Assembly: GCA_937877455.1 (NCBI GenBank)
Contig: CALFIU010000089.1
Coordinates: 1-19,947, forward strand
Direction: 5' to 3'
Length of the DNA stretch: 19,947 nucleotides
Source: an uncultured Bacteroidales bacterium
GTDB lineage: Bacteria > Bacteroidota > Bacteroidia > Bacteroidales > UBA3824
Under the pieces are notes generated by a model. It saw only the letters and a program-made list of their open reading frames with translations. It was not told the origin of the DNA and searched no databases. Of this stretch, positions 9,396 through 17,625 are shown piece after piece (positions within the stretch are counted from its first letter, which is position 1; the number at the start of each line of letters is the position of its first letter). The translations under genes and the position numbers were made by a program.

Positions 9396-9786
9396 CACTA
9401 AAAAAAATGATAGACTTTACCAACATATTATCAAGCGACTACCAAAACTTCGATTACTTCAAGAACGAGGTTTTGGTTAAAATTTTTGGCAATTTTGACG
9501 ATTCCACTGCCGAGGACGACTATATCCGCGACAACGAATCTTTGCGCAAAGCCGCCGAAGCCGCCAACATCAAGGCAATCCGCAAAACAGGAGAAATCAA
9601 TACCTTAGAATCTCCGTTGGAAGTTTTTGAAATCATTATCAACAGTAAAAGCAAGATTTCGCTTTCACGTGTTGGAATACAAAACGTTGTACGCCGTCAG
9701 TTGCAAAAAATGGGCAACGCTTTCATGGTGTTCCGTTACGAAAATCCCGAAAACCGAAGTTGGCGTTTTTCGTTTCTGCAAAAGGG
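9304..9786 (+). repeat. 483-bp perfect direct repeat, copy 1
   Basis: Identical base for base to 12746-13228 (offset 3442). It covers the last 92 bases of the helicase gene, the 11-base gap and the first 380 bases of the methyltransferase gene. I compared the copies line by line; the first mismatches are at 9303 and 9787. Confidence 0.95.
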
Positions 9787-12727
9787 AGACACTCAAAAAA
9801 ACAGCACCTCCGCCAAACGCTACACATACGTTTTCGGTCGTCAATACAACGCCCGCACCGCCAACGAAAGGTTCAACCGACTTTGCGACAAGATAGACGA
9901 AGAGGGCAATTGCCTTATTGAAAATGACGATTTGGAGGAGGCGTTCTCGGTGGAGGCACTTTCCGACGAGTTTTTCGACAAATACAAGACCCTCTACGCC
10001 AATTTTATCCAGTACATCACCGGCAAACGATTCGTAAAATCAGGCTCAAAATGGCAAGAAAAACAACAACACCAGCCCGACGAGTCCCTTTACGCCGCCT
10101 TCAACCACGATGACAAGCGCGTCCGCGACTACGTCAAGAAACTTCTCGGCCGCATAACATTCCTCTACTTCGTCCAGAAAAAGGGCTGGTTCAACGGCGA
10201 CCAAAACTATCTGCAGCACCTTTTTGAAAAATCGTCAAAAGAATTTCAGGGCGACTTCCTCGACCGCGTTCTCGAACCGTTTTTCTACACCGTGCTCAGT
10301 ACCGAAAAGTCAAACCGCAAAAAAGCGTTTGACGACCATAACCAAAACCTCAAACCATCGGAAGTGGAATGGGACACCGCGTTTTTAGACCAATGGAAAG
10401 ACATTCCGTTCCTCAACGGCGGTCTTTTCGAGAGGGACGAAAACGACATTGTGCGCTCAAAATTTCCGCCGCAGTTTTTTGAGAACCTCAGCGGCTACGA
10501 CGAAAATTTTGTCAACAAGATTCCGCAAAAAGACTACCCGTGGGACAAGATACCGGGCGTGTTCGATGTTTTTGCGCAATACAACTTCACCGTCGACGAA
10601 AACGACCCGGACGATGCAGAAGTGGGCATCGCCCCAGAAATGCTCGGCAAAATTTTTGAAAACCTCCTCGAAGACAACAAGGACAAAGGCACATTCTACA
10701 CGCCCAAAGAGATTGTGCAGTATATGTGCAGGGAATCGTTAATCATGTACTTGGAAAGCAAGACGGACAAGCAACTGCACCCGTCAATCGCCAACCTTGT
10801 AAGGCACAGGCACGTCGATTTGGAAATCCAGCCAAAGGCAATAGCGAGGAACATTTACGCCTTGCTTGAAAACGTAAAAGTTTGCGACCCCGCGATAGGC
10901 TCGGGGGTTTTCCCGATGGGCATGTTGAGGGAATTGTACAACGCGCGCCTGTTGATGTACGGATTCACTGCCCCCAAAAAGGATTTTGTGCATTTCGAGG
11001 TCAAGAAGTCAATAATCGAAAACAACATCTACGGCGTTGACATAGAGCGCGGCGCGGTGGACATCGCACGTCTGAGGTTTTGGCTCACGCTCGTAATAGA
11101 AGAAAAAGAACCCACGCCGCTGCCCAACTTCGACTACAAGTTCATGCAGGGCAATTCGCTTTTGGAACAATACGAAGGCATTGATTTGAGCGGACTTACA
11201 AAACAGAAAAATGAAAATGGCGAAGGCTATCAGATTACAATGTTTGACGACAAACTCGATATATTACGCCGCGAACTCAAACAACTTGTGTCGGATTATT
11301 TTGCAATTACCGACCACGCCACAAAGCAAAAAATGCGCACCCTGATAGCCGCCAACGTGCAAAAGCAATTGAAAGAACAGAAAATCGAAAAAGATTTTTC
11401 ATCGGTGAAGTTCCACGCCAACCAACAATTTTTCCTTTGGCACACGTGGTTTGCCGACATTTTCGCAAACGGCGGCTTCGATGTCGTTATCGGCAATCCA
11501 CCGTACTTCAATATCCAGGCATTGGGCGCGCACTCGCCATACGCCGAGGCGGTAATGAACACGTATTCGGACATTTGGCAAGACAAGTCGGACATATTGT
11601 TCTATTTCTTCCGCTTGGCGTTGGACATATCTGGCAGCGCAATCTGTTTCATCACTTCCAATGCGTACCTGTTTTCCGACAAGGCAAAAAAACTCCGCAA
11701 CAAAATGCTCGAATCGGGACGGTTGAAATCCATCGTAAATTTCGAGGAATACATGGTGTTCCATAGCGCGTCGATTACCACCTGCATTACCTCGCTCGCA
11801 AAAAATTCCGACAAAATTTCAGCCGTCAATATGAAAGGCAAGGACTACACCAAAAAAGAGGCAATCGAATATATTGAGGACATCAATAACGTGTTCGATG
11901 TGGATTTCAAAAAGGATTCCGTATTCGCCCTCATAGATTCCTCAATCGCAAAATTAAACGCAAAAATCGACGGCGACCACAGCCAACTGCGGGTTTTGTT
12001 CAAGATTGGCAAAGGAATGGAAACCGCAGCCAACGACGTGTTCTGTTTTTCGGAATACCCCAGACAATTCCCCGCCAAATACATCAAACGCAGAATGTGC
12101 GGCGACATAATCGGAAGATACACCCATACCGAAAAAAACGAATATATGCTCTATATTGAGGACGTGCAGAAGTTTGAAGATTTGCCCAAAAGCATACAAA
12201 AACATCTCAAAGCACACAAAACGGCTCTTTGCGGCAGGGCACAGATAAAACGAAGCAAGACAAGCACTTGGTGGAAATATACTTTTGCCATGCACAAAGA
12301 ATACTACCACCTTGACAAGATATGGTGCTCATACCGCAGCAAGTCCAATATGTTCGCCTTGGACGAATCCGCCGACTATATCGGGCTTACCAACACGACC
12401 GTTATATTCGACACCAACAAGGACATTGGCTTGAAATACCTTTTGGCGTTGCTTAATTCAAGGGTGTTGTCATTCCGTTACAAGTCGATTGGCAAACAGA
12501 CAGGCAGCGGCGTGTTCGAGTATTTTGAAAACGGAGTCGGCAAACTGCCAATCCCAACCGCCGCCCCCGCCGAGCACCAGCCAATCATCGACCTTGTTGA
12601 CAGAATTCTTGCCGCCAAGAAAGCAAATCCACAAGCCGATACAAGCGCAGACGAAAAAGAAATCGACCGTTTGGTTTACAATTTGTACGGATTGACCGAC
12701 GAAGAAATTAAAATTATTAACAAATAA
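9407..12727 (+). CDS. Eco57I-type N6-adenine DNA methyltransferase/specificity protein, first copy
   Basis: 1106 residues. After an N-terminal region shared with the second copy come IPFLNGGLFE, a long helical part with EMLGKIFENLLEDN and KGTFYTPKEIVQYMC, motif I VCDPAIGSGVFPMG (about 491), YGVDIERGAVDIARLRFWL, and catalytic motif IV VIGNPPYF (about 696). The C-terminal part (from about residue 870) is the target-recognition region, ending with the typical EIDRLVYNLYGLTDEEI. It should methylate adenine in an asymmetric site and guide the PLD-helicase. No endonuclease motif is visible in it. It starts 11 bases after the helicase stop. It has no copy of the inversion site found in the second gene, so its specificity looks fixed. 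The name PglX/BREX or DISARM is not supported because the other genes of those systems are absent here. Confidence 0.9.
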   Translation: MIDFTNILSSDYQNFDYFKNEVLVKIFGNFDDSTAEDDYIRDNESLRKAAEAANIKAIRKTGEINTLESPLEVFEIIINSKSKISLSRVGIQNVVRRQLQKMGNAFMVFRYENPENRSWRFSFLQKGDTQKNSTSAKRYTYVFGRQYNARTANERFNRLCDKIDEEGNCLIENDDLEEAFSVEALSDEFFDKYKTLYANFIQYITGKRFVKSGSKWQEKQQHQPDESLYAAFNHDDKRVRDYVKKLLGRITFLYFVQKKGWFNGDQNYLQHLFEKSSKEFQGDFLDRVLEPFFYTVLSTEKSNRKKAFDDHNQNLKPSEVEWDTAFLDQWKDIPFLNGGLFERDENDIVRSKFPPQFFENLSGYDENFVNKIPQKDYPWDKIPGVFDVFAQYNFTVDENDPDDAEVGIAPEMLGKIFENLLEDNKDKGTFYTPKEIVQYMCRESLIMYLESKTDKQLHPSIANLVRHRHVDLEIQPKAIARNIYALLENVKVCDPAIGSGVFPMGMLRELYNARLLMYGFTAPKKDFVHFEVKKSIIENNIYGVDIERGAVDIARLRFWLTLVIEEKEPTPLPNFDYKFMQGNSLLEQYEGIDLSGLTKQKNENGEGYQITMFDDKLDILRRELKQLVSDYFAITDHATKQKMRTLIAANVQKQLKEQKIEKDFSSVKFHANQQFFLWHTWFADIFANGGFDVVIGNPPYFNIQALGAHSPYAEAVMNTYSDIWQDKSDILFYFFRLALDISGSAICFITSNAYLFSDKAKKLRNKMLESGRLKSIVNFEEYMVFHSASITTCITSLAKNSDKISAVNMKGKDYTKKEAIEYIEDINNVFDVDFKKDSVFALIDSSIAKLNAKIDGDHSQLRVLFKIGKGMETAANDVFCFSEYPRQFPAKYIKRRMCGDIIGRYTHTEKNEYMLYIEDVQKFEDLPKSIQKHLKAHKTALCGRAQIKRSKTSTWWKYTFAMHKEYYHLDKIWCSYRSKSNMFALDESADYIGLTNTTVIFDTNKDIGLKYLLALLNSRVLSFRYKSIGKQTGSGVFEYFENGVGKLPIPTAAPAEHQPIIDLVDRILAAKKANPQADTSADEKEIDRLVYNLYGLTDEEIKIINK

Positions 12728-12732
12728 ACATT

Positions 12733-12837
12733 ATGGAAAACACTCATTCGTGGGCAGAAGCCACATTCGCCCATATTGCCGACATCGCCGAAAAGAAACG
12801 CGGTCAGGCAGTTACAGCATTTTATAGAATTGGTTAA
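12733..12837 (+). pseudogene. 34-codon remnant of the helicase C-terminus
   Basis: An ATG at 12733 reads MENTH and then, in the correct frame, the last 29 residues of the PLD-helicase (SWAEATFAHIADIAEKKRGQ and so on) to the same TAA, 11 bases before the second methyltransferase. It arose with the 483-bp duplication. It lacks all catalytic parts. It may still be translated and couple ribosomes to the next gene, since it begins 5 bases after the stop of the first methyltransferase. Confidence 0.75.
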
Positions 12838-13228
12838 CACTAAAAAAAATGATAGACTTTACCAACATATTATCAAGCGACTACCAAAACTTCGATTACT
12901 TCAAGAACGAGGTTTTGGTTAAAATTTTTGGCAATTTTGACGATTCCACTGCCGAGGACGACTATATCCGCGACAACGAATCTTTGCGCAAAGCCGCCGA
13001 AGCCGCCAACATCAAGGCAATCCGCAAAACAGGAGAAATCAATACCTTAGAATCTCCGTTGGAAGTTTTTGAAATCATTATCAACAGTAAAAGCAAGATT
13101 TCGCTTTCACGTGTTGGAATACAAAACGTTGTACGCCGTCAGTTGCAAAAAATGGGCAACGCTTTCATGGTGTTCCGTTACGAAAATCCCGAAAACCGAA
13201 GTTGGCGTTTTTCGTTTCTGCAAAAGGG
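12746..13228 (+). repeat. 483-bp perfect direct repeat, copy 2
   Basis: Second copy of 9304-9786. Homologous exchange between the copies would remove 3442 bp, taking out the first methyltransferase and joining the second directly to the helicase with no scar. Confidence 0.95.
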
Positions 13229-16200
13229 CGAAAGTCAGAAAGACAGCACATCCGCCAAACGCTACACATACGTTTTCGGTCGTCAATACAATCCTCGCAC
13301 CGCCAACGAAAGGTTCAACAAACTTTGTGGCAAGATAGATGAAGACGGCGACTGCCTTGTAAGTGATGATGATTTGGAGGAAGCATTCTCGGTTGAGGCA
13401 CTCACAAAGGAGTTTTACAACAAAATTTATGATTGGTTTCTCCGTGCCACCGACAGGGTCAAGGGCTTGGCGTATTTCCCAAACATGACCAACACCGAAA
13501 AAGACGATTTTGAGCATTTGGAAATACACATCATCAGATTCCTGACACGAATAATGTTCGTCTGGTTCATCAAGCAAAATCAACTTGTGGACGAGAAACT
13601 TTTTGATGCCGACGAGTTGAAAGATGTACTCAAAGACTTTGACCCACTCGACGACAAAAGTTCGCAGTATTACAACGCGATACTCCAAAACCTATTTTTC
13701 GCAACCCTCAACTGCGAAATCAAAGGTCGTGAATTTGCAGAAAAAGTTGGTAGTCGCGATTCCAAAAACCTCTACCGATACGACGAACTTTTCAATATCG
13801 GCAAAGACCAAATAAAACAGCTATTCGCCTCGATTCCGTTTCTCAACGGCGGACTTTTTGAATGTCTCGACAAGGACACGCAGATGGACGGCGTAAAACT
13901 CAACATCGATGGTTTCAGTCGCAACGATTCCAAACGTAGCGGGCGTTACACCAACCGCGCGTTCATCGCCAACAACCTTTTCTTCGAGAAAGACAACGGA
14001 CTTTTTGACATATTCCGTCAATACAACTTCACCGTTGAGGAAAACACGCCGCTCGAACAGACCGTTGCCCTCGACCCCGAACTTTTGGGCAAAATTTTTG
14101 AAAACCTCCTCGGAGCGTTCAACCCCGAAACCCAAGAAACAGTCCGAAAGGACTCCGGCTCGTTCTACACGCCACGAGAAGTGGTGGGCTACATGGTGGA
14201 CCAAAGCATCAGGCAATACCTAATAAACCAAGGCATAGAAGAAGGCGTTGCCGACCGTATTTTCAAAGATGATTTTGAACCGTATATCGCCGTTGACAAA
14301 ACGGAAAATGGTGCGTTGCAGAAAATGGAAATCAACCTGCTACTTGCCCAAGATTACGCAAAAATAGTAGAAAAGCTCAAAGCCATCAAAATCCTCGACC
14401 CAGCCTGCGGTTCGGGAGCTTTCCCCATGGGGATACTCAACCGCATAGCCGACATCATAGCCAAACTCAGCCCCGACGACGCAAAAGACATCCACGCGCT
14501 GAAACTCCACATCATCGAAAACTGCATCTACGGTTCCGACATTCAGCAAATAGCGGTTCAGATTTGCAAACTAAGGTTTTTTATCTCGTTGATTTGCGAC
14601 GTAAAAAAGGACGAAACCAAAGACAATTTTGGCATTTCGCCCTTGCCAAACCTCGAAACCAAGTTTGTTTGCGCCGATTCGTTGATAGGTCTCAAAAATC
14701 CCAAAAAACAGCCTGTGCAACAAAATCTGTTTATTGACACCCAGATATATTCAACGAGGAAACAGCTATTGGAAATACGCCACAGACATTTCAACGCAAA
14801 AAAAGCTAACGACAAAAAAATACTCCGTCAGCAAGACGAAAAATTGCGCAAAGAATTAGTTAGCCTTCTCTCACAAGGTTTCAAAAGCGGATTTGATGCC
14901 GACGAACTTGCTTCGTGGAATCCTTACGACCAAAATTCTTCTGCCAAGTTTTTCGATCCCGACTTTATGTTCAACATATCCGACGGCTTCGACATCATAA
15001 TTGGCAATCCGCCGTACATACAACTTCAAAACAACGGCGGAAAACTTGCCAAAGAGTACGAAAACTGCAAATACGAATCTTTTGCCAAAACCGGCGACAT
15101 CTACTGCCTATTCTACGAGCGAGCGCACCAATTGTTAAAAGAAGGAGGGCTGTGTTGTTTCATCACCTCCAACAAATGGATGCGGGCAGGTTACGGCGAG
15201 GCACTCAGATCTTTTTTTGCAAGCAAAACCAACCCCTTGTTACTCATCGACTTTGCTGGCGTAAAAGTTTTTGACAGCGCAACTGTTGACACCAACATCC
15301 TAATCTACGCTAAGCACGCGCCGCAAAACCAAACCCTCGCTTGCTCTGCCAAAACGCTTTCAAAACAGGATTTGAAAAACCTTGCTGCCTTTGTCAAGAA
15401 CAACACTGTGCAGTGCAATTTCCCTGCGGGAGATTCGTGGGTGATACTCTCGCCCATAGAACAAAGCATCAAGCGCAAAATAGAATCCGTAGGAACACCC
15501 CTCAAAGATTGGGATATCAACATTTACCGAGGCGTACTCACCGGTTTCAACGATGCCTTTATAATCACCACCGAAAAGAAAGACGAGATATTGGCGGCGT
15601 GCGCCACCGCCGAAGAACGCCAAAAAACGGCTGAGATAATTAGACCAATTTTGCGCGGCAGGGACATCAAGAGGTACGGCTACGATTGGGCAGGGCTGTG
15701 GCTTGTGTACATTCCATGGCATTTCCCGTTGCACAAAGATCCTACAATTCAAGGTGCATCAGAAAAAGCGGAACAAGCATTTAAGAAACAGTATCCCGCT
15801 ATCTACCAACACCTATCTCAATACAAGAAACAACTTTCTGCACGTAATAAGGCAGAAACAGGCATACGTTACGAATGGTACGCTATGCAACGTTGGGGAG
15901 CAAACTATTCCGACGATTTTAATAAGCCAAAAATTTGCTACTCAGAAATTGTTCAGTCTCCTCAATTTTATTTTGATGAAAAAGAACATTTTATGCCAGA
16001 AGCTACTACGTTTATTTTAACAGGAAAACATTTGCATTATTTATGTAATTTGTTTAATGCCAAAACAGTAGCATGGTTTTTCAAAACATTCTATGCAGGT
16101 GGAGGACTTGGAGAAAAAGGGTACAGATATAAAAAAGCTTTCTTTGAAAAATTGCCAATTCCAAAGTTTAGTGCTTCACCGTTGCAAGTTGAAATTCAAG

Positions 16201-16295
16201 ATTGTACAACAGATAAACCCATTGACAATTTGGTTTACGAGTTATACAACCTCAATCCAGACGAAATTGCCTTTATAGAGAATATTGTTCGATAA
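12849..16295 (+). CDS. Eco57I-type N6-adenine DNA methyltransferase with switchable C-terminal specificity domain
   Basis: 1148 residues. The first 126 are identical to the other copy, and similarity fades near residue 185; the rest belongs to a different branch of the family. Visible are FLTRIMFVWFIKQNQL, IPFLNGGLFE, LLGKIFENLLGAFN, SGSFYTPREVVGYM, motif I ILDPACGSGAFPMG (about 516) and motif IV IIGNPPYIQL (about 719), followed by LCCFITSNKWMRAGYG. The target-recognition region follows. At codons 1021-1029 (SDDFNKPKI) it carries a short site repeated in reverse at the head of three downstream cassettes. The last 119 residues (to NPDEIAFIENIVR) are therefore replaceable. From about 15735 on the DNA becomes clearly more AT-rich, which fits a separate origin of the C-terminal module. 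It probably works with the PLD-helicase. Its 3' end overlaps the first reverse cassette by 23 bp. Confidence 0.9.
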   Translation: MIDFTNILSSDYQNFDYFKNEVLVKIFGNFDDSTAEDDYIRDNESLRKAAEAANIKAIRKTGEINTLESPLEVFEIIINSKSKISLSRVGIQNVVRRQLQKMGNAFMVFRYENPENRSWRFSFLQKGESQKDSTSAKRYTYVFGRQYNPRTANERFNKLCGKIDEDGDCLVSDDDLEEAFSVEALTKEFYNKIYDWFLRATDRVKGLAYFPNMTNTEKDDFEHLEIHIIRFLTRIMFVWFIKQNQLVDEKLFDADELKDVLKDFDPLDDKSSQYYNAILQNLFFATLNCEIKGREFAEKVGSRDSKNLYRYDELFNIGKDQIKQLFASIPFLNGGLFECLDKDTQMDGVKLNIDGFSRNDSKRSGRYTNRAFIANNLFFEKDNGLFDIFRQYNFTVEENTPLEQTVALDPELLGKIFENLLGAFNPETQETVRKDSGSFYTPREVVGYMVDQSIRQYLINQGIEEGVADRIFKDDFEPYIAVDKTENGALQKMEINLLLAQDYAKIVEKLKAIKILDPACGSGAFPMGILNRIADIIAKLSPDDAKDIHALKLHIIENCIYGSDIQQIAVQICKLRFFISLICDVKKDETKDNFGISPLPNLETKFVCADSLIGLKNPKKQPVQQNLFIDTQIYSTRKQLLEIRHRHFNAKKANDKKILRQQDEKLRKELVSLLSQGFKSGFDADELASWNPYDQNSSAKFFDPDFMFNISDGFDIIIGNPPYIQLQNNGGKLAKEYENCKYESFAKTGDIYCLFYERAHQLLKEGGLCCFITSNKWMRAGYGEALRSFFASKTNPLLLIDFAGVKVFDSATVDTNILIYAKHAPQNQTLACSAKTLSKQDLKNLAAFVKNNTVQCNFPAGDSWVILSPIEQSIKRKIESVGTPLKDWDINIYRGVLTGFNDAFIITTEKKDEILAACATAEERQKTAEIIRPILRGRDIKRYGYDWAGLWLVYIPWHFPLHKDPTIQGASEKAEQAFKKQYPAIYQHLSQYKKQLSARNKAETGIRYEWYAMQRWGANYSDDFNKPKICYSEIVQSPQFYFDEKEHFMPEATTFILTGKHLHYLCNLFNAKTVAWFFKTFYAGGGLGEKGYRYKKAFFEKLPIPKFSASPLQVEIQDCTTDKPIDNLVYELYNLNPDEIAFIENIVR
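15909..15934 (+). repeat. Inversion site A, inside the methyltransferase gene
   Basis: TCC followed by a 23-base core beginning GACGATTTTAATAAGCCAAA (15912-15934), encoding S-DDFNKPK-I. The same core occurs in reverse at 16646, 18084 and 19365. Codon choice is identical in all four copies, beyond what a conserved peptide requires. Confidence 0.85.
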
Positions 16296-16305
16296 AGGCG
16301 ATTTC
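16263..16305. repeat. Tail-to-tail inverted repeat at the methyltransferase/cassette junction
   Basis: GAAATTGCCTTTAT (16263-16276) and ATAAAGGCGATTTC (16292-16305) are inverted copies with one mismatch and a 15-base spacer. Each arm encodes the terminal EIAFI of one reading frame. It is best explained by homologous protein ends meeting head-on; a hairpin with terminator effect is possible, but no T-run follows. Confidence 0.6.
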
Positions 16306-16671
16306 TTCGGCAGATAAACCGTAAAGTTCATATACTTTGCGGTTTATTTGGTTTTCGATAGTTACGTCTCCGTTTATTACCTTTTGAAAACAATTCTCAA
16401 TCTCACGTTCTAAATCTGCGTTTGGAATAGGCACATTTATAGGTTCAACAGCCTGAACGCTAATCAGCAAATCGCCCGTTCCTGTTTTAGGTGCATCTTG
16501 AAGCAAGTAGTTTCCGAATTTGGAGTTCAGAATTGTTACAAGATACTTGATGTGTTCGCCCGTTGCAAAACAAGTGCTGTCCAATCCCAAACAACCTTTG
16601 TCATCGTATGAAAAACGCAAAATAGAGCCAACGCGTTTCCACATTATTTTTGGCTTATTAAAATCGTCGGA
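16273..16671 (-). CDS. Silent specificity cassette 1 (C-terminal TRD fragment of the methyltransferase)
   Basis: Open on the reverse strand from the inverted site, reading SDDFNKPKI then MWKRVGSILRFSYDD and ending VYELYGLSAEEIAFIEQYSL. ATGEHIKYLVTILNSKFGN and INVPIPNADLEREIENCFQ are typical of the C-terminal half of Eco57I/TaqI-like specificity domains. It has no catalytic motifs, no promoter and no start of its own, except the internal ATG at 16644. Inversion between site A and site B (757 bp) would replace the current end of the second methyltransferase and give 1152 residues in frame. Its stop overlaps that gene's stop region by 23 bp. Read as a storage cassette rather than a gene. Confidence 0.8.
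   Translation of the reverse strand, partial: SDDFNKPKIMWKRVGSILRFSYDDKGCLGLDSTCFATGEHIKYLVTILNSKFGNYLLQDAPKTGTGDLLISVQAVEPINVPIPNADLEREIENCFQKVINGDVTIENQINRKVYELYGLSAEEIAFIEQYSL
16646..16671 (-). repeat. Inversion site B, head of cassette 1
   Basis: Matches site A over 26 bases in inverse orientation. With the site at 19365 it shares 33 bases (16636-16668 and 19355-19387). It ends four bases from the stop codon of the AbiEii gene. Confidence 0.85.
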
Positions 16672-16675
16672 TTCT

Positions 16676-17290
16676 TTAAAATTCCACGGCGAACTCAGTA
16701 AGCGTTTGTTTTATTTTGTCGTCCGAAGGTGGATTGGCAATAATGTAATCTACCTGTTCGGTATAGTCAACGTCATCGAAGTAGCATAGTTGAGAACGAA
16801 AGAGTTTTTCGGAAAACAATTCTCCAAATATTTCGGTTGCTCTTCCTGATATTTGTTTAATTGAATAATGCTCTGTTATGAGAAAAAACAAATCCACATA
16901 ATCTTTCCATTTAGAACGGCGACCAAGTGCATACGCTTTCATTGCCGCCAAATCGATTAAAGATGGTATGCGAAAGATGTTTTCAAATTTTGCGGTTGCT
17001 TTGATTGCAAATGGATATTGGAAAAATGTAACCTTTACATCGTTGACAATCAAATTCATCTGTTCTGCTACACGGCGCGTTACCGTGTAAGAGAAACCCG
17101 ATGCGTTCAATTTGTCAAGGTTCTTTTTGTGATTTATAGGCGAAAGTTTGAACATATCGAAATCAATAGAACGCCTATGCCCTATATGCAAGGCGATTGC
17201 GGTACCGCCCACAAGGTAGTATTCTCGTTTGAATGCCTCCATTACAGTCAGCAATTCAATTTGTTTGCCGTTTAAGACTTCTTTATGCAT
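16676..17290 (-). CDS. AbiEii-type nucleotidyltransferase toxin
   Basis: 204 residues. YYLVGGTAIALHIGHRRSID contains the nucleotidyltransferase signature GGT (28-30) followed 13 residues later by D43 and D45 (SIDFDMF), the metal-binding pair. FRIPSLIDLAAMKAYALGRR and KWKDYVDLFFLI follow, as in the AbiEii/AbiGii family. These toxins transfer nucleotides to host RNA or protein targets and act in type IV-like toxin-antitoxin or abortive-infection pairs; the target here is unknown. Its start overlaps the end of the upstream small gene by 8 bp, so the two are coupled. The stop codon lies directly next to inversion site B, and the pair sits between two specificity cassettes. Confidence 0.88.
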   Translation of the reverse strand: MHKEVLNGKQIELLTVMEAFKREYYLVGGTAIALHIGHRRSIDFDMFKLSPINHKKNLDKLNASGFSYTVTRRVAEQMNLIVNDVKVTFFQYPFAIKATAKFENIFRIPSLIDLAAMKAYALGRRSKWKDYVDLFFLITEHYSIKQISGRATEIFGELFSEKLFRSQLCYFDDVDYTEQVDYIIANPPSDDKIKQTLTEFAVEF

Positions 17291-17543
17291 ACTTCTTCAA
17301 TACTAATGAGAAAAAATGGTAGATTTCGGGATAATAGTTCTCTTTTTGGCGACCTTTCGCCGAAAAAAACACCTGTGCAACGTGCTTGCCGCCAAGTGTT
17401 AAAATTAATTGACGGCAGTCGTCAAGCGAACCCTCGTTGAAGATGGTCTCTATCAACAAGGAGTCGCTGATGTTTTGCTTCTGATTTTCAGGCGTGTACC
17501 AAAACAACGCCTTGTTTTTATCTATTATCTCGCTACGTGTCAT
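17283..17543 (-). CDS. Small partner (probable antitoxin) of the AbiEii-type toxin
   Basis: 86 residues from the ATG at 17543 (MTRSEIIDKNKALFWYTPEN), which I prefer over the ATG at 17552 because the latter lies within the -7 promoter box. The protein is of a kind regularly found before AbiEii genes in Bacteroidota (the DUF6922 type, from memory): SLLIETIFNEGSLDDCRQLI reads as a short helical domain, followed by FSAKGRQKENYYPEIYHFFS. It overlaps the toxin start by 8 bp. By analogy with AbiE systems it would neutralise the toxin and perhaps repress its own promoter. This role rests on position, not on a visible DNA-binding motif. Confidence 0.75.
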   Translation of the reverse strand: MTRSEIIDKNKALFWYTPENQKQNISDSLLIETIFNEGSLDDCRQLILTLGGKHVAQVFFSAKGRQKENYYPEIYHFFSLVLKKYA

Positions 17544-17549
17544 AGTGCA

Positions 17550-17579
17550 CAAATATACATAAACCTATTTATTTGCCAA
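17550..17579 (-). promoter_or_regulatory. Promoter of the AbiEii-type pair
   Basis: On the reverse strand TTGG (17579-17576) and TATATTTG (17557-17550) are 18 bases apart, a good Bacteroidota promoter. The -7 box ends only six bases before the ATG at 17543, so the message would be leaderless or nearly so. Two further reverse TATATTTG boxes (17592-17599 and 17688-17695) could give longer leaders. Confidence 0.5.
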
Positions 17580-17587
17580 TTTATTTT

Positions 17588-17619
17588 TTTGCAAATATAT
17601 AGGAAAAATTTTATCTTTG
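17588..17619 (+). promoter_or_regulatory. Strong forward promoter in front of a hairpin
   Basis: TTTG (17588-17591), 20 bases, then TATCTTTG (17612-17619): both Bacteroidota boxes at ideal distance. No forward gene follows; a terminator-like hairpin begins within about 15 bases. Confidence 0.55.
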
Positions 17620-17625
17620 CATCAT

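Noticed and set aside
5991..16295. Naming the locus BREX or DISARM
   Set aside because: Only a helicase, a PLD domain and methyltransferases are shared; pglZ, brxC, drmA and drmB are not in the window.
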